Shown in pieces: positions 27,716-37,821 of a stretch of 64,000 nucleotides of DNA (position 1 is its first letter; every line of letters begins with the position of its first letter). The notes under the pieces were generated by a model, which searched no databases, was not told the origin of the DNA, and saw only the letters and a program-made list of their open reading frames with translations. Source of the DNA: Colwellia sp. Arc7-635 (GTDB lineage: Bacteria; Pseudomonadota; Gammaproteobacteria; Enterobacterales; Alteromonadaceae); the NCBI RefSeq assembly GCF_003971255.1, contig NZ_CP034660.1, positions 3,844,001-3,908,000 on the forward strand, given 5' to 3'. Made by a program: the position numbers and the translations under genes.

Positions 27716-28729
27716 CTAAACTGAAAAATTTGAGTCAACGTGTTCAACAATTAAGCTTCTTAAAGACTCAACTGTTTCCCACTCTGTATTCGTACCTGAG
27801 TTATATTTAAAGCCGAACGGCACTTTCACAGCATTATGATGCTTTAAATATTCACCTTCTGTATAAGTAAAAGAGACTGAAGGTAAAATAGCATAGTAAC
27901 GGCCTAAATCGATTGTATTCAAAGAATCTGTATCTGTGATCATCTCTTCATGCAACTTCTCACCAGGACGTATGCCAACAACACGAGTTTTACATTCAGG
28001 TGCTATAGCCGTAGCTATATCAGTTATTTTATATGATGGAATTTTAGGGACAAATATCTCACCACCAATATGATTGCCGATAGCATACATCACCATATTT
28101 ACGCCATCTTGTAGCGAAATATTAAAACGTGTCATCTCTTCATGGGTAATAGGAAGCATTCCTTCTTTCTTTTTATCAATAAAGAAAGGAATAACAGAAC
28201 CGCGTGATCCCATTACATTACCGTAGCGTACAACACTAAATTTAATATCTTTAGAACCACGAATATTATTTGCCGCAGCAAATAATTTATCAGATGCTAA
28301 TTTAGTAGCACCGTATAAGTTAATTGGAGCACATGCTTTATCAGTTGATAAAGCAACAACATCTTTAACACCGCAAGCCAAGGCTGCATGAATAACATTT
28401 TCAGCACCATCAATATTTGTGCGAATACACTCCGTCGGATTATATTCAGCTGTATCAACTTGTTTAATTGCAGCAGCGTGAATAATAACATCAACACCTT
28501 CACACGCTTGCGTCATTCTATCTTTGTCACGCACATCGCCAATAAAAAAGCGTAATTGAGGGAAGTCAAAAGATGGATACTTTTGTTTAATGACCGATTG
28601 TTTCAATTCATCACGTGAGTAAATAATTATTTTTTTTACATCTGGGTATCTATCTAAAATTGTTTCAATAAACTTTTTACCGAAAGAGCCTGTACCGCCT
28701 GTGATCAAAACGACTTTATTATTTAACAT
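27716..28729 (-). CDS. pseB: UDP-N-acetylglucosamine 4,6-dehydratase (inverting)
   Basis: First enzyme of pseudaminic acid synthesis: dehydrates and C5-inverts UDP-GlcNAc. Short-chain dehydrogenase fold with NAD(P) loop VVLITGGTGSFGKKFIETIL, IIIYSRDELKQSV, then STDKACAPINLYGATKLASD, where an unusual Thr-Asp-Lys stretch and Tyr-x-x-x-Lys fit the PseB active site. The frame extends to 28759 inside wecC, but the ATG at 28729 gives the family N-terminus (MLNNKVVLITGG, 337 residues). It follows wecC by 23 bases. Confidence 0.95.
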   Translation of the reverse strand: MLNNKVVLITGGTGSFGKKFIETILDRYPDVKKIIIYSRDELKQSVIKQKYPSFDFPQLRFFIGDVRDKDRMTQACEGVDVIIHAAAIKQVDTAEYNPTECIRTNIDGAENVIHAALACGVKDVVALSTDKACAPINLYGATKLASDKLFAAANNIRGSKDIKFSVVRYGNVMGSRGSVIPFFIDKKKEGMLPITHEEMTRFNISLQDGVNMVMYAIGNHIGGEIFVPKIPSYKITDIATAIAPECKTRVVGIRPGEKLHEEMITDTDSLNTIDLGRYYAILPSVSFTYTEGEYLKHHNAVKVPFGFKYNSGTNTEWETVESLRSLIVEHVDSNFSV

Positions 28730-28752
28730 TCTAATATTCCTAATGTAGCTTT

Positions 28753-30021
28753 TTACCAAATGCCTTTAGTATCAATTGTGATACCGTTAAGTTTTTTAAC
28801 ACTTTTAAATTCTTTGTGATCCACAAGTAGAACGTGAATATCTGCATTAACATCACCATTAGAAAAGTCGGCTAATTCTAGCCCTTCTAACCCTTTAGGT
28901 AAACTTGATATATTCGGTTCAATTGCTAGGATAGTACCTCTATGAATCTGATTTATTGTTTTCACTATATTCAATGCTGGACTTTCTCGTAAATCATCTA
29001 TATCCGGTTTAAAGGCTAAGCCATAGCAAGCTATAGTAATGTCTTTTACTGTCCTATTAGGGTTAGCTTGTAAAAAGTCAGTTATTGCAACTTTAACTTT
29101 GTTAATAACCCAATCAGGTTTTGAATCATTTACTAACCGAGCAGTATGAATTAATCGAGCTTCCTTCGGAGTTTTAGCAACAATAAACCATGGGTCTACA
29201 GCAATACAGTGGCCTCCAACGCCTGGCCCAGGTTGTAATATATTAATTCTAGGGTGACGATTAGCTAATGAAATTAGCTCCCACACATCAATATCTAATT
29301 TATCACAAATAATGGAAAGCTCATTGGCAAATGCAATTTGCACATCTCGGCAACTATTTTCTGTTAGTTTGGCCATTTCAGCTGTACGCGCATTTGTTAT
29401 GACGCAGTCACCTTTTACAAAGGTTTTATACAGCTCTACCGCAGTTTCTGAACATTTATTAGTTAAGCCACCAATAACTCTATCATTTTCTACAAGCTCT
29501 CTTACAACATGACCTGGCAATACACGCTCAGGACAATGAGCGACTCGTATATCAGAGTCTTCGCCACTGGTTTGAGGAAAGGTTAAATCTGTTCTTGCTT
29601 GTGCAAGCCATTCCGCCATTTGTTCGGTTGCGCCAACAGGTGATGTTGACTCAAGAATCACTAAATCTCCTTTTTTAAGTACTGGAGCAATTGCTTTTGC
29701 AGCGGCTTCTATGTACTTAAGATCAGGTTTTGGAATATCGCCTTCATTGGCAATAGGTAAAAATGGTGTTGGCACAGCAATTAAAAAAGCATCAGCGGGC
29801 TCAGGGTTTATAGTCGCTCTAAGGTATCCCTCTGCTACAGCAGCATGTACTAACATATCAAGATCTGGCTCTACTATATGTATTTGACCTTTGTTTATGG
29901 TATCTACTGCATGTTGGTTAACATCAACGCCGATAACTTTCTTTTTGTGAGAAGCAAACATCGCTGCGGTTGGCAAGCCTATATAACCAAGGCCAATTAC
30001 TGAAATTGTATCAAATGACAT
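28753..30021 (-). CDS. wecC: UDP-N-acetyl-D-mannosamine dehydrogenase
   Basis: Oxidises UDP-ManNAc twice to UDP-ManNAcA using NAD. The N-terminus SVIGLGYIGLPTAAMFASHK is the NAD-binding loop, and GPGVGGHCIAVDPWFIV near residue 255 holds the catalytic Cys; the C-terminal domain has CYGLAFKPDIDDLRESPA. The DPWF form distinguishes WecC from the GalNAc-type dehydrogenase encoded at 37822-39102 (DPYY). 422 residues. It follows wecB by 38 bases and precedes the pse block. Confidence 0.94.
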   Translation of the reverse strand: MSFDTISVIGLGYIGLPTAAMFASHKKKVIGVDVNQHAVDTINKGQIHIVEPDLDMLVHAAVAEGYLRATINPEPADAFLIAVPTPFLPIANEGDIPKPDLKYIEAAAKAIAPVLKKGDLVILESTSPVGATEQMAEWLAQARTDLTFPQTSGEDSDIRVAHCPERVLPGHVVRELVENDRVIGGLTNKCSETAVELYKTFVKGDCVITNARTAEMAKLTENSCRDVQIAFANELSIICDKLDIDVWELISLANRHPRINILQPGPGVGGHCIAVDPWFIVAKTPKEARLIHTARLVNDSKPDWVINKVKVAITDFLQANPNRTVKDITIACYGLAFKPDIDDLRESPALNIVKTINQIHRGTILAIEPNISSLPKGLEGLELADFSNGDVNADIHVLLVDHKEFKSVKKLNGITIDTKGIW

Positions 30022-30059
30022 AATGAATTCTTTTTAAATTAGTTGTATAAAATTTTACT

Positions 30060-31178
30060 TTATAAAGCATCTAGGATGCGTGAACAGGCCTTGCCATCAC
30101 CATAAGGGTTATGGGCAAAGCTCATCATTTTATAAGCATCTTCGTTGGATAGTAATAAGCTCAGCTCTGTAACAATTGAATTAACTTTTGTGCCGACTAA
30201 TTTAACCGTTCCAGCATCAACAGCTTCTGGTCTTTCTGTTGTATCCCGCATTACAAGCACAGGTTTACCCAATGAAGGTGCTTCTTCTTGTATGCCACCA
30301 GAATCTGTTAGTAGTACATACGATTTATTCATCAAATAGACAAAAGGCAAATAATCTAGAGGCTCAATGAGGAAAACATTTTTTAAACCCACAAGCAGTC
30401 TATTAACAGGTTCTCTGACATTCGGATTTAAATGCATTGGATACACAAATTCAACATCAGGAAAGGTTTTTGCTAATTGTGCAATCGCTTCACATATTCG
30501 TTCAAAGCCACCACCAAAACTCTCACGGCGATGACCAGTAATAAGTACTAAGCGTTTTTTATCATCCAAAAAATTGAATTTTTTTTCTAATGAAGATTTC
30601 AGCTCGACATTAGTTTCAAGCTTATCGATCACATCATGTAGGGCATCAATAACGGTATTGCCAGTAACAATAACTCTTTCGGCTGCAATATTTTCATCTA
30701 GTAAGTTTTGCTTTGATATTTCAGTTGGCGCAAAATGTAAATCAGCAATGGCGCCAGTTAGCTTTCTATTACCTTCTTCTGGCCATGGAGAGTAAACATT
30801 TCCAGTGCGCAGCCCTGCTTCCACGTGCCCCACTTTTACCTGTTGATAATAAGCGGCTAGTGTTGTTGAAAGTGTTGTCGCGGTATCGCCATGTACTAAC
30901 ACATGTTCTGGCTTAAATTCCGCAAGAACAGGCTTTAAGCCTTGCAATATTCCACAGGTAATATCAGTTAAGTCTTGACCAGGCTTCATCAAATTTAGGT
31001 CATAGTCTGGCGTAATTTCAAAGAGCTCTAACACTTGATCTAGCATTTCTCTGTGCTGAGCTGTGACGCAAACTTTCGCTTCAAATCGTTCATCTGCAGC
31101 AAGTGCGTGGACTAGTGGTGCCATTTTTATTGCTTCTGGACGTGTACCGAATACTGTTAAAATACGTTTTTTATTCAT
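30060..31178 (-). CDS. wecB: UDP-N-acetylglucosamine 2-epimerase (non-hydrolysing)
   Basis: Interconverts UDP-GlcNAc and UDP-ManNAc, the substrate of WecC. The N-terminus [20 protein letters not shown] is the family signature; further landmarks are [10 protein letters not shown] near residue 120, [20 protein letters not shown] near 215 and [20 protein letters not shown] near 290. 372 residues is normal. The 160-base gap before it, after wecA, is the largest gap in this part of the locus and may hold an internal promoter, though none was convincing. Confidence 0.96.
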   Translation of the reverse strand: MNKKRILTVFGTRPEAIKMAPLVHALAADERFEAKVCVTAQHREMLDQVLELFEITPDYDLNLMKPGQDLTDITCGILQGLKPVLAEFKPEHVLVHGDTATTLSTTLAAYYQQVKVGHVEAGLRTGNVYSPWPEEGNRKLTGAIADLHFAPTEISKQNLLDENIAAERVIVTGNTVIDALHDVIDKLETNVELKSSLEKKFNFLDDKKRLVLITGHRRESFGGGFERICEAIAQLAKTFPDVEFVYPMHLNPNVREPVNRLLVGLKNVFLIEPLDYLPFVYLMNKSYVLLTDSGGIQEEAPSLGKPVLVMRDTTERPEAVDAGTVKLVGTKVNSIVTELSLLLSNEDAYKMMSFAHNPYGDGKACSRILDAL

Positions 31179-31338
31179 AATTATTATTTACACTCGAATG
31201 CCATATAATTTATTCTCAATCATATATTTAGAGAACGCTAAACATAAAGCTAGTTGGTTAACTTAGGGAAACTATAAGAGCTAGTTAAAATTTTATCGGC
31301 TTGCATTCCCACACAACGAAATTTCTTAAACTGTTAGC

Positions 31339-32370
31339 TTACTCGTTATACTTCCAACTAAAATGTCGGGCATATTTATTATAAAGAATGAATATGGCCA
31401 CAAACACTAACAATTCAATGCTTTCAGGCACTTGAAAATACTCACCTAAAACACCTAGTAATGACATCAGTACTGAAAAAACTGTAATAACGATTAATGT
31501 TTGACGCGAAGATAAGCCTGCTCGTTGTAATATATGGTGGAGATGATCTCGATCAGGCTTAAATGGTGATTTACCTTTAAGATAACGGCGCATAACTATT
31601 GCTAACATATCCATTAACGGCACTGCACAAATCCATAAAGCCGTAACAGGTCTAAATGAAGCGTTTTCACCTTGGGTGCCCATTGATAATAACCAAATAA
31701 CACTTAAACCAATAAACATACTTCCAGCATCACCCATAAATATTTTATTGGTGTATTTTTTGAAAAAACCTAAGTTAAACACTAAGTAAGGCAACGTCGC
31801 TGTTGCTAACATTAATGGATAGCTTAAATAGCCACTATTACCGCTAATTAGAAACAGTATTGCTATAGCAGTGAAGGTATTTAAACTTAAACTGCCAATT
31901 AAGCCGTCAATACCATCAACCATATTGTAGGCATTAATAACTACAATGATGGCAAAGTACGTAAAGACAATACCTAAAGGTCCTAGTTCAATATTACCAA
32001 AACCAAATAAGTTACCTAAATTTGATATATAGCCACCAACACCATAAATCATTAAGCTGGCAATTATAATTTGCCCAACAATGCGGATACGAACTTTCAA
32101 GTCATATTTATCATCTAATGCACCAATAAACACCATCATTGCTGATGCTATTAAATACATACGTAACTCGAGAGTGTTAGGTAACCAAATTAGGCTTGCG
32201 GCCAACACGGCAGCAAATATTGAAATACCACCTATTAAGGGGATTTGTCCATCATGATGTTTTCTGGCATTGGGTTTATCAACTAAGCCAACATCAACAG
32301 CAATAGGTTTAAATAATTTAATTGCTATAAAGGCAAAACAGAAAGAAGTTAAAGCTGCAATCATCATCAA
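31339..32370 (-). CDS. wecA: Undecaprenyl-phosphate N-acetylglucosamine 1-phosphate transferase
   Basis: Initiating phosphoglycosyltransferase: moves GlcNAc 1-phosphate (or an epimer) from UDP to undecaprenyl phosphate at the inner membrane. About ten hydrophobic segments with cytoplasmic motifs GLVDKPNARKHHDGQIPLIG (residues 28-47), FIGALDDKYDL (DDxxD-like) near 82, NAYNMVDGIDGL near 147, MGDAGSMFIG near 200 and KPDRDHLHHIL near 257 (the HxHH-like signature of WecA). 343 residues. It follows the wzz-like gene by only 8 bases, so polymer initiation and length control are coexpressed. Confidence 0.94.
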   Translation of the reverse strand: MMMIAALTSFCFAFIAIKLFKPIAVDVGLVDKPNARKHHDGQIPLIGGISIFAAVLAASLIWLPNTLELRMYLIASAMMVFIGALDDKYDLKVRIRIVGQIIIASLMIYGVGGYISNLGNLFGFGNIELGPLGIVFTYFAIIVVINAYNMVDGIDGLIGSLSLNTFTAIAILFLISGNSGYLSYPLMLATATLPYLVFNLGFFKKYTNKIFMGDAGSMFIGLSVIWLLSMGTQGENASFRPVTALWICAVPLMDMLAIVMRRYLKGKSPFKPDRDHLHHILQRAGLSSRQTLIVITVFSVLMSLLGVLGEYFQVPESIELLVFVAIFILYNKYARHFSWKYNE

Positions 32371-32378
32371 ATTTAATC

Positions 32379-33380
32379 CTATTTACTTAAGGTTGAAGTT
32401 GATGGGTAGGAATCTGTACTTGCTAGTCTACTATTGCCACTTTTATTACTAAAATAACGTATCAATACAATAAGCACTGACAATATTCCACCTAACATCG
32501 TACCAAAAACAACAATTAAAGCACGTTTAGGTTTTGCTTTTTCTTCAGGTGCATTAGCAGGATCAATGGTTCTCAATACATATTCGTTTGACACTTCTGC
32601 TAACATGATAGTTTTAGTTTGTTCTTCAATAAGTTGATAAAAAACAGTTTGCATATCTGCTAGCTGTGTTTCCTGCAATTTTTTTGATAAATAATTGATA
32701 CTATTTTTTGCTTCAACTTTGTCCTGTTCTCGCATCGTCGAATTAATGTCATCTACTAACCATAATAACCATTGAGTGGCAACTTCAGGAGAATAATGCT
32801 CAATTGCTAATGTAATCATGCCATTTTCATTATCTTTACTTACTGATAATACTCGTTTAAACGCTTTATAGGCTTTCCAGGACGATGGTTCAGTTTTTTT
32901 CGATGCTTGGTCCTCTTGTAGCCAAGTTTTTGTCTCTGAATTATAGATTTCTTCATTAAATATTAATGTGTTACTGTTAGCGTCCCAGTTATTAGCTGCC
33001 ATTAAGGCAGGTAATAACTTATGTTTAGCTATGAAATTTTCAAGAAAAACTCGTGACTTAAGTATTTCAAGTGCTAAACCTGTTTTATCAGTGCCACCTC
33101 CTCCAAGGCTGATACCGGCAAGACTTGCTAAACCACCAAATTGCCCCGCCATTTTAGATAGGCCACTAGCGCCACCTTGCTCACTTACAGGTGCGAGCAA
33201 AGTAGTTGCTCGATAAATATTCGGTTTGTTAATGGCATAAAAAACAGATGAAATAGCGAATAAAGCACTGATACCAATAATTAGTAGCTTACCTGACCAA
33301 ATTGCATGCCAAAGCTCTGCTAGATCAATTTCGTCATCTTCGGGGAATCGGTGTTGCTGGTAAAATTCTTTTGAATTCAT
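32379..33380 (-). CDS. wzz: Chain-length determinant protein (Wzz/PCP1, OtnB-like)
   Basis: Polysaccharide co-polymerase with the expected hairpin topology: an N-terminal membrane segment around residues 31-50 (IIGISALFAISSVFYAI), a long periplasmic coiled domain, a C-terminal membrane segment (VVFGTMLGGILSVLIVLIRY) and a Pro-rich stretch before it (PANAPEEKAKPKRA). A glycine-rich segment SLGGGGTDKTG lies near residue 92. No tyrosine-kinase domain is fused. The frame extends to an ATG at 33440 without any ribosome site; the ATG at 33380 gives the usual N-terminus (MNSKEFYQQHRFPEDDEIDL, 333 residues), so I prefer it, with moderate certainty. Confidence 0.87.
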   Translation of the reverse strand: MNSKEFYQQHRFPEDDEIDLAELWHAIWSGKLLIIGISALFAISSVFYAINKPNIYRATTLLAPVSEQGGASGLSKMAGQFGGLASLAGISLGGGGTDKTGLALEILKSRVFLENFIAKHKLLPALMAANNWDANSNTLIFNEEIYNSETKTWLQEDQASKKTEPSSWKAYKAFKRVLSVSKDNENGMITLAIEHYSPEVATQWLLWLVDDINSTMREQDKVEAKNSINYLSKKLQETQLADMQTVFYQLIEEQTKTIMLAEVSNEYVLRTIDPANAPEEKAKPKRALIVVFGTMLGGILSVLIVLIRYFSNKSGNSRLASTDSYPSTSTLSK

Positions 33381-33440
33381 TGCCTCGACTTCTTTTGAAG
33401 TACTTCCTTGCAATCTATGACTTTTCACAATAACTCGCAT

Positions 33441-33737
33441 TTAAGTTCATTTTAATAACTATTCCTATAGGCATCGAGATCATAAACATACAGACCTACC
33501 TTGGATGATAATGTATTATAACAAGGTCTTTGCTGCTTTTAATAGTGCTTTGTTATATTTCTATTTAAAACATCTATTTAGTTTACGTTTATACTCTAAA
33601 TTATTTTTATATTGATAATTTTCTTCTATTTATCAAAGATTAATAGTAATCGTCAAGTATCAACTTATAAACGTGGTCACAAGTTGACACTTAATAGAAT
33701 AAAATATCAGCTACAAAGTGTAAGCAGAAAAGTTAAT
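33441..33737 (-). other. Leader region upstream of wzz with a long stem-loop
   Basis: The 297 bases between the SLBB gene and wzz hold no credible gene. The notable element is an inverted repeat at 33655-33666 and 33681-33692: on the minus strand AAGTGTCAACTT pairs with AAGTTGATACTT over 12 positions with one G-U wobble, which is a mismatch on the plus strand. It begins about 46 bases after the SLBB stop. No T-run follows, so it is not a standard terminator. A weaker TTGATAA/TTATCAA pair lies at 33612-33636. Confidence 0.5.
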
Positions 33738-36542
33738 CTATAGGCTTCCAATTGCCGCTACAGCTACAGCTGAATTGTAGATGATTTGGGTAACAGCAGA
33801 CCACAATGTTAAGCCATCTTTATATTCTAGATCTAATGGTATTACGATAGTATCACCCGCTTCTAGCAAATCATCCTGATTTGAAAACCAGTTATTATTA
33901 CTGGCCAAGCGCACTGAACCATCGGCTTTAATAATATAAATACGTTCTTCATCGGCGCGAGTTTTTAAACCGCCTGAGCGCTCAATATAATCTTCAATAT
34001 CAAGAATATCTTTATAAATATGTGATGTCGCATATTGGACTTCACCAATGACACTTATAGACTCTCGTACTTTCGGTATATAGAGTGCATCACCATCATC
34101 TAAGCGAATGTTATCACTATTCTCATTGCTTATTACATGTGGCAAATCTATCACTAAACGTCCAACAGCTTGTGTAACCGTTAATTTATTTAACAAAGCG
34201 GACGATTCTGCAAGCTCTGAATTGTTAGTTTCATCATTAGTGAGATTTATTTGCGCTGTTTCATTTTGCAATTGTGTTTTTAAGTAGGCTATCTTTTCCG
34301 CTTCTTGTCTTTTTAGTGCTTCGCGGGTGAATATTGCCGCTGAAGCATCGGCTTCGGACGTTAAACCACCTGCACGTTGCAGAACATCGTGTAAGCTTTC
34401 ACCTTTTTTCAACATATAATTACCAGGAAAAACAACTTCGCCAGCTAATTTAATTGAGCGCTTTTCTTGCCAATCAGGTATGCGTTTAATATGAAGTGTA
34501 TCTAGTGACTTTAATAAGAAAGCGCTGCCTAGATTAATGTTTTGATGAGTAACTTCCGCATTTGCTCTACCATCGTGACTAAAACGTACCAAATCAGCAT
34601 TTACTAAGTAGCTGGATTCTTTTAGTCCGCCAGCTAAACTGACAAGTTCATTACTACTCATGTTAACAACATAAGGGTATTGTCCTGGGAAATGAACGTC
34701 ACCAGAAATGCTCACTACATTTTGTGCTAGTGTTTTATCCGCTTGTTGAAGTAACTCAGTAATCAAATTACTTAATAATATTGTTCGTGGTGTATTTCGC
34801 TCGAATAAAAACAAGCGATCCAACGCTTTTAATTCGATATTCTTACCATTCTCACTGGTTAAGTCGATATATAATACTTCAGTATTAAGTTGCTCATTTT
34901 TTCTAGCCAATAAGGCATAATGTAGCTCGGAGTTTTGTGTATAACCCATAGCAGCATTAAGTAGATCACTCACCGTTGCACTTTCTGTCAACGGATAGTC
35001 GCCTGGATTACGTACTTCACCTTTCACGCTCACAATGTTAGCTAATTCAGCTAATTCGGCTTGTGCTTTGAGCACATCGAGTAAAGGCGTTAAACTTTCA
35101 CTTCTATTTCGTTGTTTATTGAATACGTAAATCGTATCTTCTGCTTGTAATACGAAATCAGAGGATTGTTCTTTAGTTTTTATATATTGAGAAAAGTTAA
35201 TATTATGACTGGTTAGCTTGCCTGTAATTGGATTTTTACGGGTAATTAAAATATATTCTAAATCTGGCTGGGCTTTAAAATCATTAATATTGACAAGAAT
35301 ATCGCTTAACTTGGCATTTTTATGCCAACCGTAAACTCCTGGACGTTGAACATGACCTTTAATAGTAATACTTTGCTCTAACGACGACAAAACAGCACCA
35401 ACCTCTATAGTATCGCCATTTTTGACTTTACTATTATAGCCAGTAAGTAGGTTCACACTTATCACTGAGCGAAGACCGCTTTTGTTAATCCGAGCTATCT
35501 TTCCTACTTTTTTATATGCACTAGCCGTTACGCCACCCGCTAACTTTATAACTTGTGCAATATTTTTTTCATTCTTAAGTTCGTAAATAGCAGGGCGGTT
35601 AACTTCACCTTTAACGCCAACGGTTGTATTCACTGTCGGGATAAAGACTACATCGCCAGCCATCAAACTGATGTCACCTGAAGTATCTCCTTGCAATAAT
35701 AATTGATATAAATCTAACTCGGCGATTACTTTACCACGACGCTTCACTTGAATGTTACGCAGAGAACCAATTTCATTAATACCGCCAGCGGCGTATATTG
35801 CTTGAGTTACCGTTGCTAATGAACTTAAGGTATATGATGCTGCTCGATAAGCCTCACCTAAAACAAAAACACGGATGGAGCGTAGCTCGCCCATTGATAT
35901 ATTACTTTTCACACCCAACTTGCGTTCTTGAATTATATCGGTGATCAAGCTTTTCGCTTCACTAAAACTCTGCCCTGCTATGTTAACAGGACCTAACTTA
36001 GGAATGTCGACATTACCTTGACGATTAACGCTTAGGTTATATGAAACAGTCTCTTTGCCATAGAGTTGGATAGATAACGTATCGCCGGGGCCTAAAATAT
36101 ATGCTGATGGAACAGGGACGTCTGAAACAGGAGCAAAAGTTGATGGCTCACCCGCAAATAAGTCATAGCCAAAAGGGTTTAATTTCTGTGTGTTTTGAAT
36201 GGAGGAAAACTGAAGACTTTCACTTTCGATAATTGTACTTTCTTCGGCAATTTCATTTGTGCCTTGAAGCTCAAAACTCTGTTCACTGACCTTGTTATCT
36301 CTTACAGGTACAAGTTGATTTAAAGATGGCGATGATTGTGCATTGCTACTACTTATTGCTCCTCCGAAGCCTTTAAATGCTGATAAATCTACCCCCATAC
36401 TACTTGCGAGGGCTTGTTGCTGACTAGGAGATAACTGTTTGAATTGTTCTATTTTTGCTTGACTTATTTCAGCAGACATTACAGTAAACGTGCAAGTAAT
36501 AAGAAATGATGCAAGTGTGAATTTAGCGAAAAATAACTTCAT
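33738..36542 (-). CDS. SLBB-domain polysaccharide export protein (WbfF/OtnA-like), copy 2
   Basis: A 934-residue envelope protein. A signal peptide is clear (residues 1-24, ending MSA before EISQAKIEQF), with no lipobox Cys. A polysaccharide biosynthesis/export (Wza-like) domain starts near residue 145 (PSAYILGPGDTLSIQLYGKE), followed by several SLBB repeats, each with the form IxGEVxxPGxYxL (for example VSVKGEVRNPGDYPL, IKLAGEVVFPGNYML). It ends in a hydrophobic segment (LWSAVTQIIYNSAVAVAAIG) that may be a membrane helix. Such proteins form the outer export channel for capsule or O-antigen. It is a diverged paralogue of the protein at 39194-41914. Confidence 0.9.
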   Translation of the reverse strand: MKLFFAKFTLASFLITCTFTVMSAEISQAKIEQFKQLSPSQQQALASSMGVDLSAFKGFGGAISSSNAQSSPSLNQLVPVRDNKVSEQSFELQGTNEIAEESTIIESESLQFSSIQNTQKLNPFGYDLFAGEPSTFAPVSDVPVPSAYILGPGDTLSIQLYGKETVSYNLSVNRQGNVDIPKLGPVNIAGQSFSEAKSLITDIIQERKLGVKSNISMGELRSIRVFVLGEAYRAASYTLSSLATVTQAIYAAGGINEIGSLRNIQVKRRGKVIAELDLYQLLLQGDTSGDISLMAGDVVFIPTVNTTVGVKGEVNRPAIYELKNEKNIAQVIKLAGGVTASAYKKVGKIARINKSGLRSVISVNLLTGYNSKVKNGDTIEVGAVLSSLEQSITIKGHVQRPGVYGWHKNAKLSDILVNINDFKAQPDLEYILITRKNPITGKLTSHNINFSQYIKTKEQSSDFVLQAEDTIYVFNKQRNRSESLTPLLDVLKAQAELAELANIVSVKGEVRNPGDYPLTESATVSDLLNAAMGYTQNSELHYALLARKNEQLNTEVLYIDLTSENGKNIELKALDRLFLFERNTPRTILLSNLITELLQQADKTLAQNVVSISGDVHFPGQYPYVVNMSSNELVSLAGGLKESSYLVNADLVRFSHDGRANAEVTHQNINLGSAFLLKSLDTLHIKRIPDWQEKRSIKLAGEVVFPGNYMLKKGESLHDVLQRAGGLTSEADASAAIFTREALKRQEAEKIAYLKTQLQNETAQINLTNDETNNSELAESSALLNKLTVTQAVGRLVIDLPHVISNENSDNIRLDDGDALYIPKVRESISVIGEVQYATSHIYKDILDIEDYIERSGGLKTRADEERIYIIKADGSVRLASNNNWFSNQDDLLEAGDTIVIPLDLEYKDGLTLWSAVTQIIYNSAVAVAAIGSL

Positions 36543-36653
36543 TTTTTTATTTAGCTTCTAATAATTAAAGTGATGTAGCGTCAATTATTGGATAGTAAAA
36601 TGAGCTTTAAGGTACCAGGAAGCTTAAATTATATCCATATAACATTAAGTCGA

Positions 36654-36683
36654 AGGTATGAATTGAATTTTTAATTCATACCT
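36654..36683 (-). other. Stem-loop after the epimerase gene
   Basis: A perfect 11-bp inverted repeat AGGTATGAATT / AATTCATACCT with an 8-base loop lies 23 bases after the epimerase stop codon. On the minus strand it is followed by TCGACTTAATG, without a T-run, so it looks like a processing or attenuation hairpin rather than a standard terminator. It would separate the UDP-GalNAcA genes from the second SLBB gene. Confidence 0.45.
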
Positions 36684-36705
36684 AAAAGCAGCGCAAAAGA
36701 GTAGA

Positions 36706-37752
36706 CTAATTATTCGGATTTGTCAAAAACTTGATATACCAAGGCATGGCTTTATCGATACCTTGCTGAATACGATATTCTGGTTGAAAACCCAGTAGTT
36801 CTTTCGCTTTTGTAATATCAGCCTGAGAATGTCGAACATCACCTGCTCTGAACTCTCGATAAATAGCTTTTTTAGTATAGCTAACGTCATTAGACGAAAG
36901 CGCAGTCGCTAAGCTAGCATATAATTCATTCAATGACGTTCTGTCACCTAATGCAACATTAAATACTTGATTTTTGCCTTTATCTGCTGCGGTTGCTGCT
37001 AATATGTTTGCTTGCACTGCATTTTCAACAAAACAAAAATCTCGACTTGTTTCACCATCACCATTAATAAATAAGTCTTGATTTTCAATCATTGCTGCAG
37101 TCCATTTAGGGATCACGGCAGCATATGCTCCATCAGGATCTTGGCGTTTACCAAAAACATTAAAGTAACGTAAACCGGTAGCATTTAGGCCATAAGTTTT
37201 ATTAAACACATCAGCATAAAGCTCATTAACATATTTAGTTACTGCATATGGTGATAATGGCTTACCAATATTGTCTTCTACTTTCGGTAATGCTGGATGA
37301 TCTCCGTAAGTCGAGCTTGACGCTGCATAAACAAAAGTAGCTACCTTCGCATCTTTTGCTGCTGTTAGCATATTCAAAAAGCCGGTGATATTGGTAGAGT
37401 TAGTTAATATAGGATCAGCAATAGAGCGCGGTACGGAACCAAGTGCCGCTTGATGTAAAATATAATCTACGGCTAAGTTATCAACAGTTAATGCTCGTTG
37501 GCAGTCTTCGAAGTTTCGAATGTCACCTTTAACGAAACTAAAGTTCAGCCATTGTTCAGTTGATACTTCTGACTGCACTTCATCTAAATTATGTTGATGA
37601 CCTGTGGCAAAGTTGTCTAAACCAATCACTCTTTGGTTTAGTAACAATAATGTTTCCAGTAAGTTCGAACCAATAAAACCCGCAACGCCAGTGACAAGCC
37701 ATACTTTAGGCGTCTGTTTAAGCTCTTTTTTTATTTCATCATACTTTGACAT
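36706..37752 (-). CDS. tviC: UDP-N-acetylglucosamine C4-epimerase (WbpP/TviC-like)
   Basis: An extended short-chain dehydrogenase of 348 residues. The NAD loop [17 protein letters not shown] is near residue 20 rather than the very N-terminus, which is the WbpP/TviC pattern (leading [18 protein letters not shown]). Active-site segment [16 protein letters not shown] and [15 protein letters not shown] provide Ser and Tyr-x-x-x-Lys. It probably makes UDP-GalNAc (or UDP-GalNAcA) with the dehydrogenase encoded upstream; the same pair makes UDP-GalNAcA for Vi antigen and P. aeruginosa O6. Gap to the dehydrogenase gene is 69 bases. Exact substrate direction is inferred. Confidence 0.88.
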   Translation of the reverse strand: MSKYDEIKKELKQTPKVWLVTGVAGFIGSNLLETLLLLNQRVIGLDNFATGHQHNLDEVQSEVSTEQWLNFSFVKGDIRNFEDCQRALTVDNLAVDYILHQAALGSVPRSIADPILTNSTNITGFLNMLTAAKDAKVATFVYAASSSTYGDHPALPKVEDNIGKPLSPYAVTKYVNELYADVFNKTYGLNATGLRYFNVFGKRQDPDGAYAAVIPKWTAAMIENQDLFINGDGETSRDFCFVENAVQANILAATAADKGKNQVFNVALGDRTSLNELYASLATALSSNDVSYTKKAIYREFRAGDVRHSQADITKAKELLGFQPEYRIQQGIDKAMPWYIKFLTNPNN

Positions 37753-37821
37753 TATTATTTCCGTTTTTTACTGTTAATTTTTAACTATTTAAAATATAAA
37801 AAGGCTAACTACTGATAGCTA

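Noticed and set aside
23070-28729. Legionaminic or sialic acid pathway
   Set aside because: PseB-type inverting dehydratase, PseC, PseG and PseI with AELSANHNG motif fit pseudaminic acid; the hydrolysing 2-epimerase of the sialic/legionaminic routes is absent and wecB is of the non-hydrolysing type.
36654-36683. Rho-independent terminator after the epimerase gene
   Set aside because: The stem is perfect but no T-run follows on the minus strand, so it is listed only as a stem-loop.
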